Origin: Epithemia pelagica
Taxonomy: Eukaryota > Bacillariophyta > Bacillariophyceae > Surirellales > Surirellaceae
Length of the DNA: 64,000 nucleotides
NCBI GenBank assembly: GCA_946965045.2
Contig: OX337238.1
Location: 744,001 to 808,000 of the forward strand
Direction of reading: 5' to 3'
The notes beneath the pieces were generated by a model. That model had not been told where the DNA came from and made no database searches. It saw only the letters and a program-made list of their open reading frames with translations. The position numbers and the translations under genes are program-made. Of this stretch, positions 1 through 10,390 are shown piece by piece; position 1 is the stretch's first letter; each line of letters opens with the position of its first letter.

Positions 1-21
1 GAAAGTAAATGGATTGAAAAT

Positions 22-3000
22 ATGCAGTCGACACAACTCATTTCTGGTAGTCGAAATCATGCGCGATACATGGTGGAGGAGAGTCTGAACGATGACGGCC
101 GTCCGCTGCATATTTTGGAGATCATGGCGAGGCAGGCAAAGAATCGTTCATCAAGCAAACCTCTGTTTTCTTCGTCGCTCTGGGCGAGCGGAATGGATTC
201 GAGGTACGGGGCCTCGCCACGGATCAACCAGGGAGACAGCAGTCATTTTGACTTAACCGTTTACGAAGAAACAGCAAGAGACGACGAAAAATTCCTTGTA
301 TCTCCACGAAAAACTGATCCGCCTTTATTATCTTCAGTGATAGAAGATGAGAATCATTCCCAAGTGATCTCTTCTCTCTCGGCTACTTTCAGCAGGGAGA
401 GCGATAAGGAGAATCCTGAGCGGCGTAATACATCTGGGTTTCTGGCTCTGGATGATCCTGGGGGTATCATCGCCGTGCGTTCAAAGGCATCTCCTGGTCG
501 CGGCCATCGCCAGAGATCGGAGAACATGTCCATCCCTCATCGGACTCGGTCAATACCGACCAGTGATGATTTTCCTGATGAGATTGCTGTGAAAACTCAT
601 GTTCATAACCAACATGTCCACGGAAGCCATTCAAATGGAAACCAACTCGAGGCAAGACTGTCCAAAAGAAAATTACTTCCTGCACTTGAAATTACTGATC
701 CCAAGGAACATGATTCGGAAGGGTGCGAGCCTCCTGGCTCAGGAAGTGAAGCGAACCCTGTGAAGGACTGTGGGAATGACTCTTTGGCTCGACATGATTT
801 GAACAACGATCAGAAAGGGCAAACGAAACAGCCACCAGCCGATGTCACAACGCAAGAAATCGAAGCGGTGAACGACAATTGGTCAGAGAATTCAGTTCAG
901 TTACAGGGGCAGCTCGTCGAAGAAGGTGGAAGCGGTCTAACTTCCGGGGATGCTGGATCAAAGGCAGTACCTTCCATTGATCTCTCAGACCTAAGTTCCG
1001 AGAACAAGTCCATGACAAAAGTCGCTCCGTCAAAAACTGAAATAGATACTTCGGATGGAGACCCTGTTTCAAAAATTGATCAAGTTCAACGAGAAGCAGA
1101 CTTGGATCAAGTCGAAGAAAAATGTTCCAGCAGTTCTAAAACAGATTATCGACAACTTTCTCTTGGACCGATGGAAAACAGTGGAAGTCTTGATCCTGGG
1201 GACGAGATCGTGGAAGGTCACGACTTATATCTGGGATGTGATACGATATCGGTGGGAGGGAATGTTAACGCTGGTATGACAGCATCGTCACCTTCATATA
1301 CACGTTCGGCAGTCGGCAAAAAGGACGCCGGTGCAATTACAATTTCGCAACCATTGGTCTCGTCGACTGCTGAATTGAACCGAGAGAATAGTTTGAACTT
1401 TGTGATTGACGATGAAACAAATCGTCAATCTCTTGCTGATATTCCAGCAGAAAGTAGAAATACAATGTCGACCGATCCAGATAAATGCTCGGAACAAATG
1501 GAAAACAAGAATCCGACTTGCGTTTCCCCTAGCAATGTTGCTACACAGTCCGTGTCATCTAGACATTCACAGATGAGTGCTCCGGGAAATCAGTCCGATC
1601 CAGATTTTCATCACCAGAACCAGTTACTCGATAATGCGTCACGTACGGTTGACAACATCGCTAATTTAGGCCAAGAAGCAAAGACATTGACCAAAACGAA
1701 CGAAACCGAGAAGGATCCTAACCTGAATGACGATGAAGTCAGCAAGAATGCACCCTGCAGGTCTCGCGTCGTGACTGACGAGGACGATAACATGCTGTCA
1801 TCCAAAAACGCTGCTACGGTTCCTCTAGCACTGCGGATGTTTGACTCAAAGCTTTTCAGCTCTCTAGTAGAAGAGTCTGCAGAAAATAAAGACGCAGGCT
1901 CGGACTCCCGGGAAACCCTTTCAACCTCGGAACCAACAGGAAGCTCTGGTATTCAGCAGTTGTCAAACTCAACGGAGCGAAGCAAAATTTACCTGCAGCA
2001 TTTTGATGATCCATCAGACGTTTATCCAGAAACTCGAGATAAAGGCTTTGAAGAGAAAGCGTATGTGTATAGGAAGGAATCGGGATTCAACAAAAGAATT
2101 CTTCCTGACGGTGGAACCGGAAGATTGGAGAACATTCTTATCCATGTTTCTGATACTTCGTCTAACGAAAGTGGGAGATCACAGTGTAATTTTACCAAAG
2201 GGATTTCGCACCCAGCAGGTACCTCAGCTCATGACCAATCAGAAAACCATCAGGGAAAAGAGTCATCTACCGAGGATGAAGATGCAATTCCAATTTCAAT
2301 GGCTGCTTCAAGTACAAGCCAAGAAGCTTTGACAGAAGCTCGGCAAGAAATATACGATTTGCTTGACTCAGGATCGAGTTGCAGCTCCTTATCAGCTATT
2401 CTTGCTCCAGTAGCGACTTTAGCGAAGGCCAAAACAAAACGCTCCCGAGCGCGTTCAGTTGATGGCGATAATAAAGTACTCCAGGTACTTCCCACGAAAA
2501 GCTTGGGTTCCTCATCGTGTGAAAGTTTCTCCACGAATGTCAAGAATGCTATTGCTGACGCGAAGCAAGTCGCCACCGACAACGACAGTCGATCCACGCT
2601 AACGTTCAAGATCCCACATGGCGTTTATGGAGACGATGCTGATACGGCTTTAGTTGCTTCTACTGACAATGATGACCTTTCCAGAAAGAAAAAGGTCGTA
2701 ACTTTCTCACTAGAAGAAAGTGCCGCTTCGGAACAAGCCGACTCTGTCATCGAAGGGATACTCAAATCCGCCGAGGAAGCACTGCAAGTTGATTCCTGTC
2801 TTGAACAAGGAGACTTGACTGTCGAAGAGGACGATGGAAATCAAAACGAAACCGAGCAGCCAGCCGTATTTTGCGATCCAAAGGAAACCACGAACACTAC
2901 AGATACTGCGAAAATGCTATTACCGGTCCTACGAAATGGTAGTCCCCGATCGACTCCTTCCGACAATGTCGAAATTACCGAGTCCGAGACCGTTGATTCG

Positions 3001-4590
3001 ATCCAGGACCAATTGGTACTTCTTGCTGAAATCAAGGTTCGGAGCACTTCAGATTCGGTGTCAAATTCTGTCGAAGAGCAAAATCCGAATAACATTGAAT
3101 CAGCCACTCCCTCTACCGAAGACACAAAGCAGCCGCTGAATGAAGGATATGGGAACGAAACATCAGCAGACAAAACTGACTCCATTTTCCGCACAAATCG
3201 AGATACGCCATCTCCACGATTACAGCTACTGGAACGAGCTAAGAAAGCAATGGAACGTCCCGATGGGACGGGGACTGTTAACAGTGAGCTGGTGAAGCTT
3301 TTATCCGTGGACGCTGAGGAATTGGACGGACAACGCGACGATGAAAAGGACGACGCAAAGGAATACAATGAAAAACTGGAGGAATTGATTTTCGATGATG
3401 GGGCTTCGTTCTCCGAGCTGATTCCATCTGTGTCTTTAGATAGTCGCTCTCAGATTGCTCGGATAGACAGGCGAATTCATAGCATTATGACACAGGCACG
3501 GCATGCTACGGGAAGAATCGGGAGCGGAAGTAATGACTCACAGTCAACGCAACAAAAAGTACCAATGATCGAATCACTCTTGTTGGAGCGCATTCATCCA
3601 AGCATGGTTTCTTCTCATACAACCCATTCGCGGGGATCAAAGGGTGAACCATCGGCCACGACCCCCGTTAATATGACAATTTCGTTCCAGCAGGCCGATC
3701 AACAGATTTGTCAATCGCTCTCTCAATGTACCCTGACTCATCCACTGGAGACAATGGTGTCTGGTGCTAGTCGACAAAGAAGCGCAGAGAAACCATTGGA
3801 CGTGCAAGAGCATGTGGAGACTTCCAACCCTGACAATAAGCGCCGCTTTGAAATGGCTCGCACACCGCGTCGATCCAATGCGTCTACGACAATCCGACAG
3901 GATGGTCACTGGATCTCATCCTCTCCCCAATCGAAATTCAGCACACAGGGCGACATACGCGAGTCCATTGATAGAGATGAGACTAGAAATGGTTTGGTGA
4001 TTCAAACTACGTCGACCATGAGTACAGTTTCCACCTTCCCTGAGGAACTGTTTACTCATTTTCAAGCATCCGCCCTCTCGTCTCCGTCGATGAGTCATGC
4101 GGAGAGCCAAGATTCGCGAGGCCATAGACCGCCCGTAAGTCCACTTGAAAGAAATCGTGCTCCGGAATTTGGACATAGAAAGTCATGGCCGGTATGGGAC
4201 ATGACACGGAATGTACCTTCCGAGCTTTCCAGAGACATGCAACAGCAACAACAAAAACTCCAACACGCCCATTCCTTCTCTTCAGCCGAACAAGAATCTG
4301 TGGGGGACTTTCATTCTTTATCCAACTCCACACTTCCGTCGACGCTCCATCATTTGTCTGCATTTCGAAGACCACCCGTCTCTCCCAAAAAGACCACCAA
4401 GGCTTTCTCCTCACCAAAAGGAAACCAGGCCCGGCCATGGCAACCATTGCAGACGAGTTCGTCCCCCCTTTCCATATCTTCGATGCCCGAGCCGCGCATC
4501 GCCTCGCGAGCCATGGACTCTCAGGTTCCAAAAAGAACCAGCAGCATGGTGGAAGAAGGCGGAGATACTGTATGTAATCAGCTATTGTAA
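22..4590 (+). CDS. Large disordered acidic/serine-rich protein, function unknown (possibly 5'-partial)
   Basis: An open frame of 1522 codons begins with ATG at 22 and ends with TAA. The same frame is open back to base 1, so the real start may lie outside the window. The product is rich in Ser, Asp, Glu, Asn and Thr, with no obvious membrane segment or catalytic motif. The N-terminal 60 residues and a stretch near residues 1140-1180 (IARIDRRIHSIMTQARHATG) look more ordered. The C-terminal quarter is basic and Ser/Pro-rich with repeated SPxK-like sites and a short Gln run (QQQQQ), suggesting a phosphorylated scaffold or cytoskeletal/nuclear protein (inference only). A GTATGT just before the stop could be a splice donor, so the 3' end is also uncertain. 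I recognise no family. Confidence 0.6.
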   Translation: MQSTQLISGSRNHARYMVEESLNDDGRPLHILEIMARQAKNRSSSKPLFSSSLWASGMDSRYGASPRINQGDSSHFDLTVYEETARDDEKFLVSPRKTDPPLLSSVIEDENHSQVISSLSATFSRESDKENPERRNTSGFLALDDPGGIIAVRSKASPGRGHRQRSENMSIPHRTRSIPTSDDFPDEIAVKTHVHNQHVHGSHSNGNQLEARLSKRKLLPALEITDPKEHDSEGCEPPGSGSEANPVKDCGNDSLARHDLNNDQKGQTKQPPADVTTQEIEAVNDNWSENSVQLQGQLVEEGGSGLTSGDAGSKAVPSIDLSDLSSENKSMTKVAPSKTEIDTSDGDPVSKIDQVQREADLDQVEEKCSSSSKTDYRQLSLGPMENSGSLDPGDEIVEGHDLYLGCDTISVGGNVNAGMTASSPSYTRSAVGKKDAGAITISQPLVSSTAELNRENSLNFVIDDETNRQSLADIPAESRNTMSTDPDKCSEQMENKNPTCVSPSNVATQSVSSRHSQMSAPGNQSDPDFHHQNQLLDNASRTVDNIANLGQEAKTLTKTNETEKDPNLNDDEVSKNAPCRSRVVTDEDDNMLSSKNAATVPLALRMFDSKLFSSLVEESAENKDAGSDSRETLSTSEPTGSSGIQQLSNSTERSKIYLQHFDDPSDVYPETRDKGFEEKAYVYRKESGFNKRILPDGGTGRLENILIHVSDTSSNESGRSQCNFTKGISHPAGTSAHDQSENHQGKESSTEDEDAIPISMAASSTSQEALTEARQEIYDLLDSGSSCSSLSAILAPVATLAKAKTKRSRARSVDGDNKVLQVLPTKSLGSSSCESFSTNVKNAIADAKQVATDNDSRSTLTFKIPHGVYGDDADTALVASTDNDDLSRKKKVVTFSLEESAASEQADSVIEGILKSAEEALQVDSCLEQGDLTVEEDDGNQNETEQPAVFCDPKETTNTTDTAKMLLPVLRNGSPRSTPSDNVEITESETVDSIQDQLVLLAEIKVRSTSDSVSNSVEEQNPNNIESATPSTEDTKQPLNEGYGNETSADKTDSIFRTNRDTPSPRLQLLERAKKAMERPDGTGTVNSELVKLLSVDAEELDGQRDDEKDDAKEYNEKLEELIFDDGASFSELIPSVSLDSRSQIARIDRRIHSIMTQARHATGRIGSGSNDSQSTQQKVPMIESLLLERIHPSMVSSHTTHSRGSKGEPSATTPVNMTISFQQADQQICQSLSQCTLTHPLETMVSGASRQRSAEKPLDVQEHVETSNPDNKRRFEMARTPRRSNASTTIRQDGHWISSSPQSKFSTQGDIRESIDRDETRNGLVIQTTSTMSTVSTFPEELFTHFQASALSSPSMSHAESQDSRGHRPPVSPLERNRAPEFGHRKSWPVWDMTRNVPSELSRDMQQQQQKLQHAHSFSSAEQESVGDFHSLSNSTLPSTLHHLSAFRRPPVSPKKTTKAFSSPKGNQARPWQPLQTSSSPLSISSMPEPRIASRAMDSQVPKRTSSMVEEGGDTVCNQLL

Positions 4591-4850
4591 TTATAGAGAA
4601 ACAGATGTTGTAGAGTTTCATCCAGTCCTATTGATCTATGTCGTAGTTTTGTGCTGGGTTCAGCGCTGCATCTAAAGAGTCCATCCCATGTCCTCCTTCT
4701 CGATGATTCCAGATATGGAAAGACGCCAGCGGAGTATGTACACATCCGCTAGAATCATCAGCACAGGGCGCACAGCTGAGAATATGTAAGGAAAACAATC
4801 CACGACTGCATTTGTTCTCCTCGCTCTCTTTTCGCATCCAAAATTCTGGC

Positions 4851-5190
4851 TTTGTCAACTTGATGTTGTTGGACCTCGTCGGTCGAACCAAACGAGTTGC
4901 TCATGTCGCAAGAAGATAGGGTAACAGTACAAGTCGAGAAAGACACTCCACAATCCAAAATTCCCGATGAATCTTTCGCTTGTCAATATATGTTGTGGCT
5001 GTTCTCTGTCGTTCGGACAACCACCTCATCGGTTCTGTTGTTTCCGAGCATTATTGGATATCGCCACTCGTGTTTCGTCTTCGTGGCGAGAAAACGTCCT
5101 TCTTCCACTGGCCATTGTGATTCTTGTGGTGCGAAAAATACTAGGAAATACGGACATCAACACTACCTCAGCGGCGCCGTTGTCATCGTA
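4851..5190 (+). pseudogene. Truncated, frameshifted duplicate of the 5' end of the dolichol kinase gene
   Basis: This stretch aligns by eye with 7355-7720, from the region just before the dolichol kinase ATG through about its first 100 codons. Shared features include ATGTCGCAA...GAAGATAG, TGGACAACCACCTC-like sequence, GGTTCTGTTGTT and CATTGTGATTCTTGTGGTGCGA. The starting frame (from 4900) matches MSQ(Q)EDR..QVE.DT.QSK. After a deletion around 5048 the match continues in another frame (ALLDIATRVSSSWRENVLLP against GLLDIDTPVSSSWRDKVLVP). Homology stops near 5190, only about 15 bases before the end of the convergent GT43 gene. A reading frame runs on to 5667, but only by crossing the antisense of GT43. 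I read this as a dead partial duplicate. Confidence 0.8.
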
Positions 5191-5205
5191 ATGAGCATCA
5201 TCGAT

Positions 5206-6744
5206 TCAAACCCACCAGGAACGATTCCTGGGTTCCGCATCCAGTACACCTCCCACTCGCGATGCAATATGGGCAAATTCATTGTAGTCGTCAAACGTTT
5301 CATTGGGGAATTTTTTATGGTGATCTTTTGTATGCGGAAATATAGTGGGAGGTGGTTTCGTGCCCACATCATGCCACGCGTTGCTCAGATTGGGTTCGGC
5401 ATCCAACGGAAACGAGGCGGTTTTGGTATGCCAAACGTAGAGTTTGGTACAATTGTCGGCCAATGGATTCACATCGGAACGTTTGCTCGCCAACTGCTCC
5501 ACAAACTTGCTTTCCAAATATCCAGTTTTCCACATCCAGTTGAATCGGATTTTTTTGTGGGACCGAGGTCGCTTCTTGTTGTTGTTCGGAAGCAACAGGT
5601 CTGTGTGAAAGGCAAAGGCAGCCATGTCGACCGGAAACTTTCGTTCCCGTTGTTTAAAGGCGGATGACAGGGACATGATACGACCTGTCGTACGATTGAC
5701 AATACAACGTGCATGCGCGCCAAGACCGACGAGACCCACTGGCACCATACCGACAGTCGTGGTTTCCCGCAAGGCGGGAAACAAGCGCACATCATAGGTG
5801 TTGTCATCATCGGCAAAATACACAACACCCGTCATGTTGTTGCGTGTCCTGTTATTGTTGCCGGTCGTGGTCAATCGTTGACTCGGATCCTGCACCAACG
5901 ATTCCACTATTTCCAAGCCACGATTCCGCTGATCCACACCGCGATGACCAGGAGCACCCTTGGGTGGATTACTCTTGGCAATCACATGCGCAAAGGGTAA
6001 TCCGGTGCGATGCAACAAAGCCCGAACTGCGGACGAACAACACGTGTCCGTATCTTCCACAATCACCCAATAAAAATTCCCATCCAGCTTTAGAGTTTGC
6101 CCAAAAGACATCAAATTGTCGAGTTGAGTCAGTCCTCGCTTGGATGTCGTGGGCATGATAATGTAGACAATGGGTTCGTCCAAGGGTATTCGGTCTCGGT
6201 GCTTCCAGCGATACTGTTGCACTTCACTCGGACTTGTAATGTACGTCGAATTCACTGGATCCAGTGATGCTTCTTCGGAAAACCACAACATGTCTGGTGA
6301 AGCATCAAAGCGAAAGGGGGACCGAGGTGCGGACGTGGATATTGAACTTGACGGAGGATTGTCGTTGTCTGGAGTGTGACTATAATTATATCGAATCGCA
6401 TTTGGAAAGGACGTAGAGTGGAGTCCTCTTGTTGGTTCTCGTAAAGATTGTTGTTGTAGCTGCTGTTGGAGCAGTTCGTTCTGTTGTTGTGTGCTCGTCA
6501 TGAACACAAACATCATTTTGTTCGTCGACCGTAACCCCATTGCCACTGCTTTAATTAACGCCATCAGAACCAGTGTCACCACAACAATCCCTCTATCGGA
6601 TTGCTTGCGAGAAACCTTTGGACGTGCTTCATGTTGGTTGGATTGGGATGGTTCGTCCTCAATCTTGGAGTGAGAGACTTGATTAGTGGCAGAGTTCGGA
6701 TCATCTCGCCAACGTTGATTGGCCTGGGAGAGTGGAAGAGCCAT
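5206..6744 (-). CDS. Putative GT43-family beta-1,3-glucuronyltransferase-like type II membrane protein
   Basis: A 512-residue protein. After a polar cytosolic tail there is one membrane segment (about residues 52-70), then a Gln-rich stem and a lumenal catalytic domain from about residue 185: the type II layout of Golgi glycosyltransferases. Family signatures of GT43 (B3GAT) are visible: IVYIIMPTTSKRGLTQLDNL, FYWVIVEDTD, GHRGVDQRNRGLEIV, the donor/metal site VVYFADDDNTYD (Asp 312-314) and a late YVWHTKT. In animals such enzymes transfer glucuronic acid to galactose in glycan linkers; the diatom substrate is unknown. It has a single exon and is divergent from dolichol kinase. Its 3' end almost touches the dolichol kinase pseudogene fragment. 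The family call is strong, the exact activity is inferred. Confidence 0.82.
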   Translation of the reverse strand: MALPLSQANQRWRDDPNSATNQVSHSKIEDEPSQSNQHEARPKVSRKQSDRGIVVVTLVLMALIKAVAMGLRSTNKMMFVFMTSTQQQNELLQQQLQQQSLREPTRGLHSTSFPNAIRYNYSHTPDNDNPPSSSISTSAPRSPFRFDASPDMLWFSEEASLDPVNSTYITSPSEVQQYRWKHRDRIPLDEPIVYIIMPTTSKRGLTQLDNLMSFGQTLKLDGNFYWVIVEDTDTCCSSAVRALLHRTGLPFAHVIAKSNPPKGAPGHRGVDQRNRGLEIVESLVQDPSQRLTTTGNNNRTRNNMTGVVYFADDDNTYDVRLFPALRETTTVGMVPVGLVGLGAHARCIVNRTTGRIMSLSSAFKQRERKFPVDMAAFAFHTDLLLPNNNKKRPRSHKKIRFNWMWKTGYLESKFVEQLASKRSDVNPLADNCTKLYVWHTKTASFPLDAEPNLSNAWHDVGTKPPPTIFPHTKDHHKKFPNETFDDYNEFAHIASRVGGVLDAEPRNRSWWV

Positions 6745-7419
6745 TGTAACTCCAATTCCTCAATGATTGTTGATTCTTGATCGAGTTGACGACAGAGAGG
6801 TTCAAATCGTTCGCCGTGTTGTGACAAGGTTTGCGTTGTTGTAGTATTGACGCTTGAGAAAAAGAAAGGATACCCTCTCTTTCTTTCCATTGTGGTCCTT
6901 GGATGGAGTTTGTAGCCACGGGAAGCAAAATTCGGTGTAATCCCCAGAAAATCCGAAAAAGTGGTACAATAAGTAATTCCTGTTCACTGTTCACGTTCAC
7001 GTACGAGTACTCGTACCTCGTACTCGTACCTCGTACTCGTTCCTCGTACCTCGTACCTCGTACACGTACACTCGTACTCGTACCTCGTACTGGTAACTGG
7101 TATGGGGGACGTGCTGCTAAGTAGGATAAGCTCTACCAGTATCAGTGCCATATATTATGTATTTCTGTCGGGCTCGTTGTTGCGCAACAAACGCAACGCG
7201 CGAAAATGTTGGGGGACGACCGCAGCGAAACAAGTCTGTTGGGTGTGACGTGTGACGCCGAAATTGGCTACCCTTGCTATCTCAAAGAGTGAGGGACCCA
7301 TGGGATAACTGATAACTTACCTTAGAACGAAACTAAAAAAAGTCTTCCACTCGTTTTGGATTTGTCAAAAGAAGATGATGGTGTGGTTCCCCGTCGGTTG
7401 AACCCAATGAGTCTGTGTC
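6745..7419. promoter_or_regulatory. Divergent intergenic region between GT43 and dolichol kinase
   Basis: About 675 bases separate the two start codons, so both promoters must lie here. It contains the CTCGTAC-type repeat (7001-7091). The last about 65 bases before the dolichol kinase ATG are duplicated upstream of the pseudogene copy. No coding frame is convincing. Confidence 0.6.
7001..7091. repeat. Degenerate tandem repeat of CTCGTAC / CTCGTACC
   Basis: About 90 bases made of back-to-back 6-7-base units related to CTCGTAC (tcgtacctcgtactcgtacc and variants). GTAC at its core is a palindrome, so the array can pair with itself on either strand. It lies in the shared promoter region of two divergent glycosylation genes. 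Confidence 0.85.
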
Positions 7420-9996
7420 ATGTCGCAACAAGAAGATAGAGCAACAGAACAAGTCGAACGAGACACTTCCCAATCCAAAACATGGCTGGTGTTGCCTCCA
7501 GATCTTTCGCTCGTCGATGCACTGTGGCTGTTCTTTGTCGTTTGGACAACCACCTCGTCGGTTCTGTTGTTACCCAGTAATGACGAAGGATTATTGGATA
7601 TCGACACTCCTGTTTCGTCGTCGTGGCGAGACAAAGTCCTTGTTCCCCTGTCCATTGTGATTCTTGTGGTGCGAGAAATTCTGGGAACTAGCAATGACAA
7701 CAACAACAACAACACCTCAGCCGCACGATCGTCGTCATCTTCGTCTTTATTGAATGCTGCAGACCAGAACCATAAATCCATGATTTGGCGAGGTATTGAT
7801 GGTGGCCAACCCTCTGGACGGATCATGGTATGCGCCGTCTTTCCCACAATGATCTTTGCCATTTCCAATGCATGCACTCAAGTCGACCCTTCGTTCCCAA
7901 ATACTATTTGGGTCCTTCTGTCCCTAATTTGTCTGTGGCGCGTCGGTTTGGTCGACACAACGAGGAGATCTCCTCCACTACTCCCGTGGATTTTGGTGGG
8001 GCCGCTGGTGGCTTGTCTTGTTCCTCGTTTCGATACTCTCTTGGTACTTCAACCCATGGACGATGCATTGATGATATCCTTCCGAACAAGCACCATCCAT
8101 CCATTGGCACTCCTAGCGAGTTCATCGCTCCTCTACCTTTTCGTATTTGTCCAACTCTTTGAGTGTCTGCCTCGTCGACCCATGTTGCAGGGTGTATTTA
8201 CCTGTGGGGAATGGACCTTGGTGGTGGGTTGCATGACCGTGTGGATCACCCAGTATGGTTGGACCAGTCTCTTCATGCCTCTTTTGGGGCTTCGACGAAT
8301 GAATGCCACTGGAAACCACAATAGTACAAGTAGTCCTTTGGTGTATGTGGTGGCACGGTCGGGTGTTTTGGGATCCGTGCTGGTGTGTCCCTGGATTCAT
8401 TGGATGTGGCCAGTCCGAAGGAATACGACGACCCACAACCACAAGAATGGTGCAGCAACACGAAGCAACCTCGACGACGACGACGACAACACTCGCCAAA
8501 ACTCTCACCACGACAGCTCTCAAGACCGCAATGCCAAATGCACAGTGGCCTCCCCGGCAATCGACCACCAACCACCACCACAAAATGGGACGTTTCATCC
8601 TACTGTGGACCATACCCAAACCAATTGGAGCCAACCGACGGGGATGCAAGGCCCTAGTCATTCAAGTTGGAATTGGATGCTTCCAGTGGGTGTAGCGGCT
8701 GTGTGTATTTTGGCGTGGGTGGAACTCCACATGCAATTACTGGTTTGGAATGTTGATGACAACACAGACGATCCGCCCGAGGACACTCTGGGTTCGTGGT
8801 GGTCAGAGTGGCCCGTACCACCACTCTGTTTGAAGTGGCTTGTGCAGTTTTTGGGCCACGTCGAAACCACCGGGGGGTTACCGTCCTCCTCCGAACAGAG
8901 TCACCAGACACTCTGGTTTCGTTGGGCCACGTGGCCTCGTTGGTGTTGGGTCGTTTATTGGTGTCTTGCACTGGTTATTACACTTGTGGTGATACCCCTT
9001 CTTTGGGATTCCCTCATGGTACGAGCGTGGAGAAAGCAGCAAGCCCAAGTAGAACCCAAACATGAAACAACGATAAATAATGCATCGACGACAAACGGGT
9101 CCAACCACAAGGATAATGAGGATGAGAAGCACAAGAAGTCCTCCCGCTCCTTGTCACCATCGTCCATTGTGACATTGAAACGGAAATGGTTTCATGCGGT
9201 AGCAGTCCTTGTCTTTGGACCGGTTACCATTTTTGCACCTCAATTGCAGGCATTGGGATATGCTGTGGCATTGGCCATTTTGGTATTGATTGAAGGATTG
9301 CAAGTTCGTCGTCAAGTACCTTGGCTACAAGCGTTTTATCAAGCCTTTTTGGATCCTCGCAAACACGAAACAACAACAACAAGAGACAACCACATGGGCG
9401 ACGACGACAAGGTGATTGTATCGCATCTCAGTTTGATTGCCGGATGTGCCATGCCCTTGTTTGTGGCCCTGTTTTTGTTGGAGGAGCAAATGAGCCAAGA
9501 AAACAGTAGCAACCATCCCTTGGGCATGGAGCGAAAAGAACAATTACTGTGTCTTTCGTTGGTGGGCATTGTAGGATTGGGTGTGGGAGATGCCGTTGCG
9601 GCCGTCGCTGGCACAATCTACAGTTGGTGGAAACAAGACAAGACGTCACTTTATGCCTGGGAACGCTTCCTGGGCCTCCATCACTGGGGAAGATTGAATC
9701 GTACTTGGATGGGTAGTCTCTCCATGTTCTTGTCCATGTATGCCTTTGTATATGGCCTGGAATATGCTCGACCATGGTTCGTCCAATCATCACCATGGTA
9801 TAATAATGTCCTGTCGTCCGACTCACCGCAGACTGACCAAATGGTGGATTCCTCAACCTCGTCGTCGTCGTCGTGGGTCATGTGGTGGACACCATGCTTG
9901 GTGTGGATGACAATTGTCGAAGCCTATACGAGCCAGTTGGACAATCTCGTGTTGCCCTTGGTGGGCATGACTGTCTTTGTACTGTCCTTCCGGTAA
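7420..9996 (+). CDS. DOLK: Dolichol kinase (SEC59/DOLK family)
   Basis: 858 residues, single exon, ATG at 7420. The enzyme phosphorylates dolichol with CTP in the ER membrane, giving dolichyl phosphate for N-glycosylation, O-mannosylation and GPI anchors. The protein is highly hydrophobic with many membrane segments. The catalytic half is C-terminal: KRKWFHAVAVLVFGP, SLIAGCAMPLFVALFLL, and the CTP-binding region GIVGLGVGDAVAAVAGTIYS, followed by W..LNRTWMGSLSMF and a final EAYTSQLDNLVLPLV segment, the usual DOLK order. Hydrophilic, low-complexity inserts (about residues 340-400 and 550-580) make it longer than animal or yeast homologues. Its 5' end has a broken copy at 4851-5190. The neighbouring GT43 gene also belongs to glycosylation. 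Confidence 0.88.
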   Translation: MSQQEDRATEQVERDTSQSKTWLVLPPDLSLVDALWLFFVVWTTTSSVLLLPSNDEGLLDIDTPVSSSWRDKVLVPLSIVILVVREILGTSNDNNNNNTSAARSSSSSSLLNAADQNHKSMIWRGIDGGQPSGRIMVCAVFPTMIFAISNACTQVDPSFPNTIWVLLSLICLWRVGLVDTTRRSPPLLPWILVGPLVACLVPRFDTLLVLQPMDDALMISFRTSTIHPLALLASSSLLYLFVFVQLFECLPRRPMLQGVFTCGEWTLVVGCMTVWITQYGWTSLFMPLLGLRRMNATGNHNSTSSPLVYVVARSGVLGSVLVCPWIHWMWPVRRNTTTHNHKNGAATRSNLDDDDDNTRQNSHHDSSQDRNAKCTVASPAIDHQPPPQNGTFHPTVDHTQTNWSQPTGMQGPSHSSWNWMLPVGVAAVCILAWVELHMQLLVWNVDDNTDDPPEDTLGSWWSEWPVPPLCLKWLVQFLGHVETTGGLPSSSEQSHQTLWFRWATWPRWCWVVYWCLALVITLVVIPLLWDSLMVRAWRKQQAQVEPKHETTINNASTTNGSNHKDNEDEKHKKSSRSLSPSSIVTLKRKWFHAVAVLVFGPVTIFAPQLQALGYAVALAILVLIEGLQVRRQVPWLQAFYQAFLDPRKHETTTTRDNHMGDDDKVIVSHLSLIAGCAMPLFVALFLLEEQMSQENSSNHPLGMERKEQLLCLSLVGIVGLGVGDAVAAVAGTIYSWWKQDKTSLYAWERFLGLHHWGRLNRTWMGSLSMFLSMYAFVYGLEYARPWFVQSSPWYNNVLSSDSPQTDQMVDSSTSSSSSWVMWWTPCLVWMTIVEAYTSQLDNLVLPLVGMTVFVLSFR

Positions 9997-10032
9997 GAGA
10001 ACAACCAAACACAACAACTCTTGCGCCATACC

Positions 10033-10120
10033 GTCGGAATGGAAACCAGTGTCAACTCTCTGTTTGCCTCGAGGCGGTCGGAATGGAAACCAGTGTCAAC
10101 TCTCTGTGTGCCTCGAGAGA
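10033..10120. repeat. 44-bp unit duplicated in tandem
   Basis: Two head-to-tail copies starting with GTCGGAATGGAAACCAGTGT at 10033 and 10077, differing at a few positions near the end. It starts about 35 bases after the dolichol kinase stop, probably in the 3' UTR. Confidence 0.9.
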
Positions 10121-10390
10121 TCTGTTTCAATTGCTGTCAAGTTTCCATGCCTTGATCCCCAATGCACAGTGGAACGGAGTACCCCCAGATCTACAATTAG
10201 GACCAAGCTGCACGCTTTCTAGAGGCAAGGAGCCGCACGAGCTCCTTGACCGCCATGTCCACTGGTAATTCGCCAGTTTCTAGTGTCGACTATATTAGTT
10301 CCTCTTCCGATTCTACGATATTATAATGGATTGGATACAAAAACTGTTTTTTTGCTTTGAGAATGCGTCAAAAGAAAAACAACTCCTCTG

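Noticed and set aside
4897-5667. 256-codon + strand frame as an independent gene
   Set aside because: Its first third is the frameshifted dolichol kinase fragment and the rest is antisense to the GT43 coding region.
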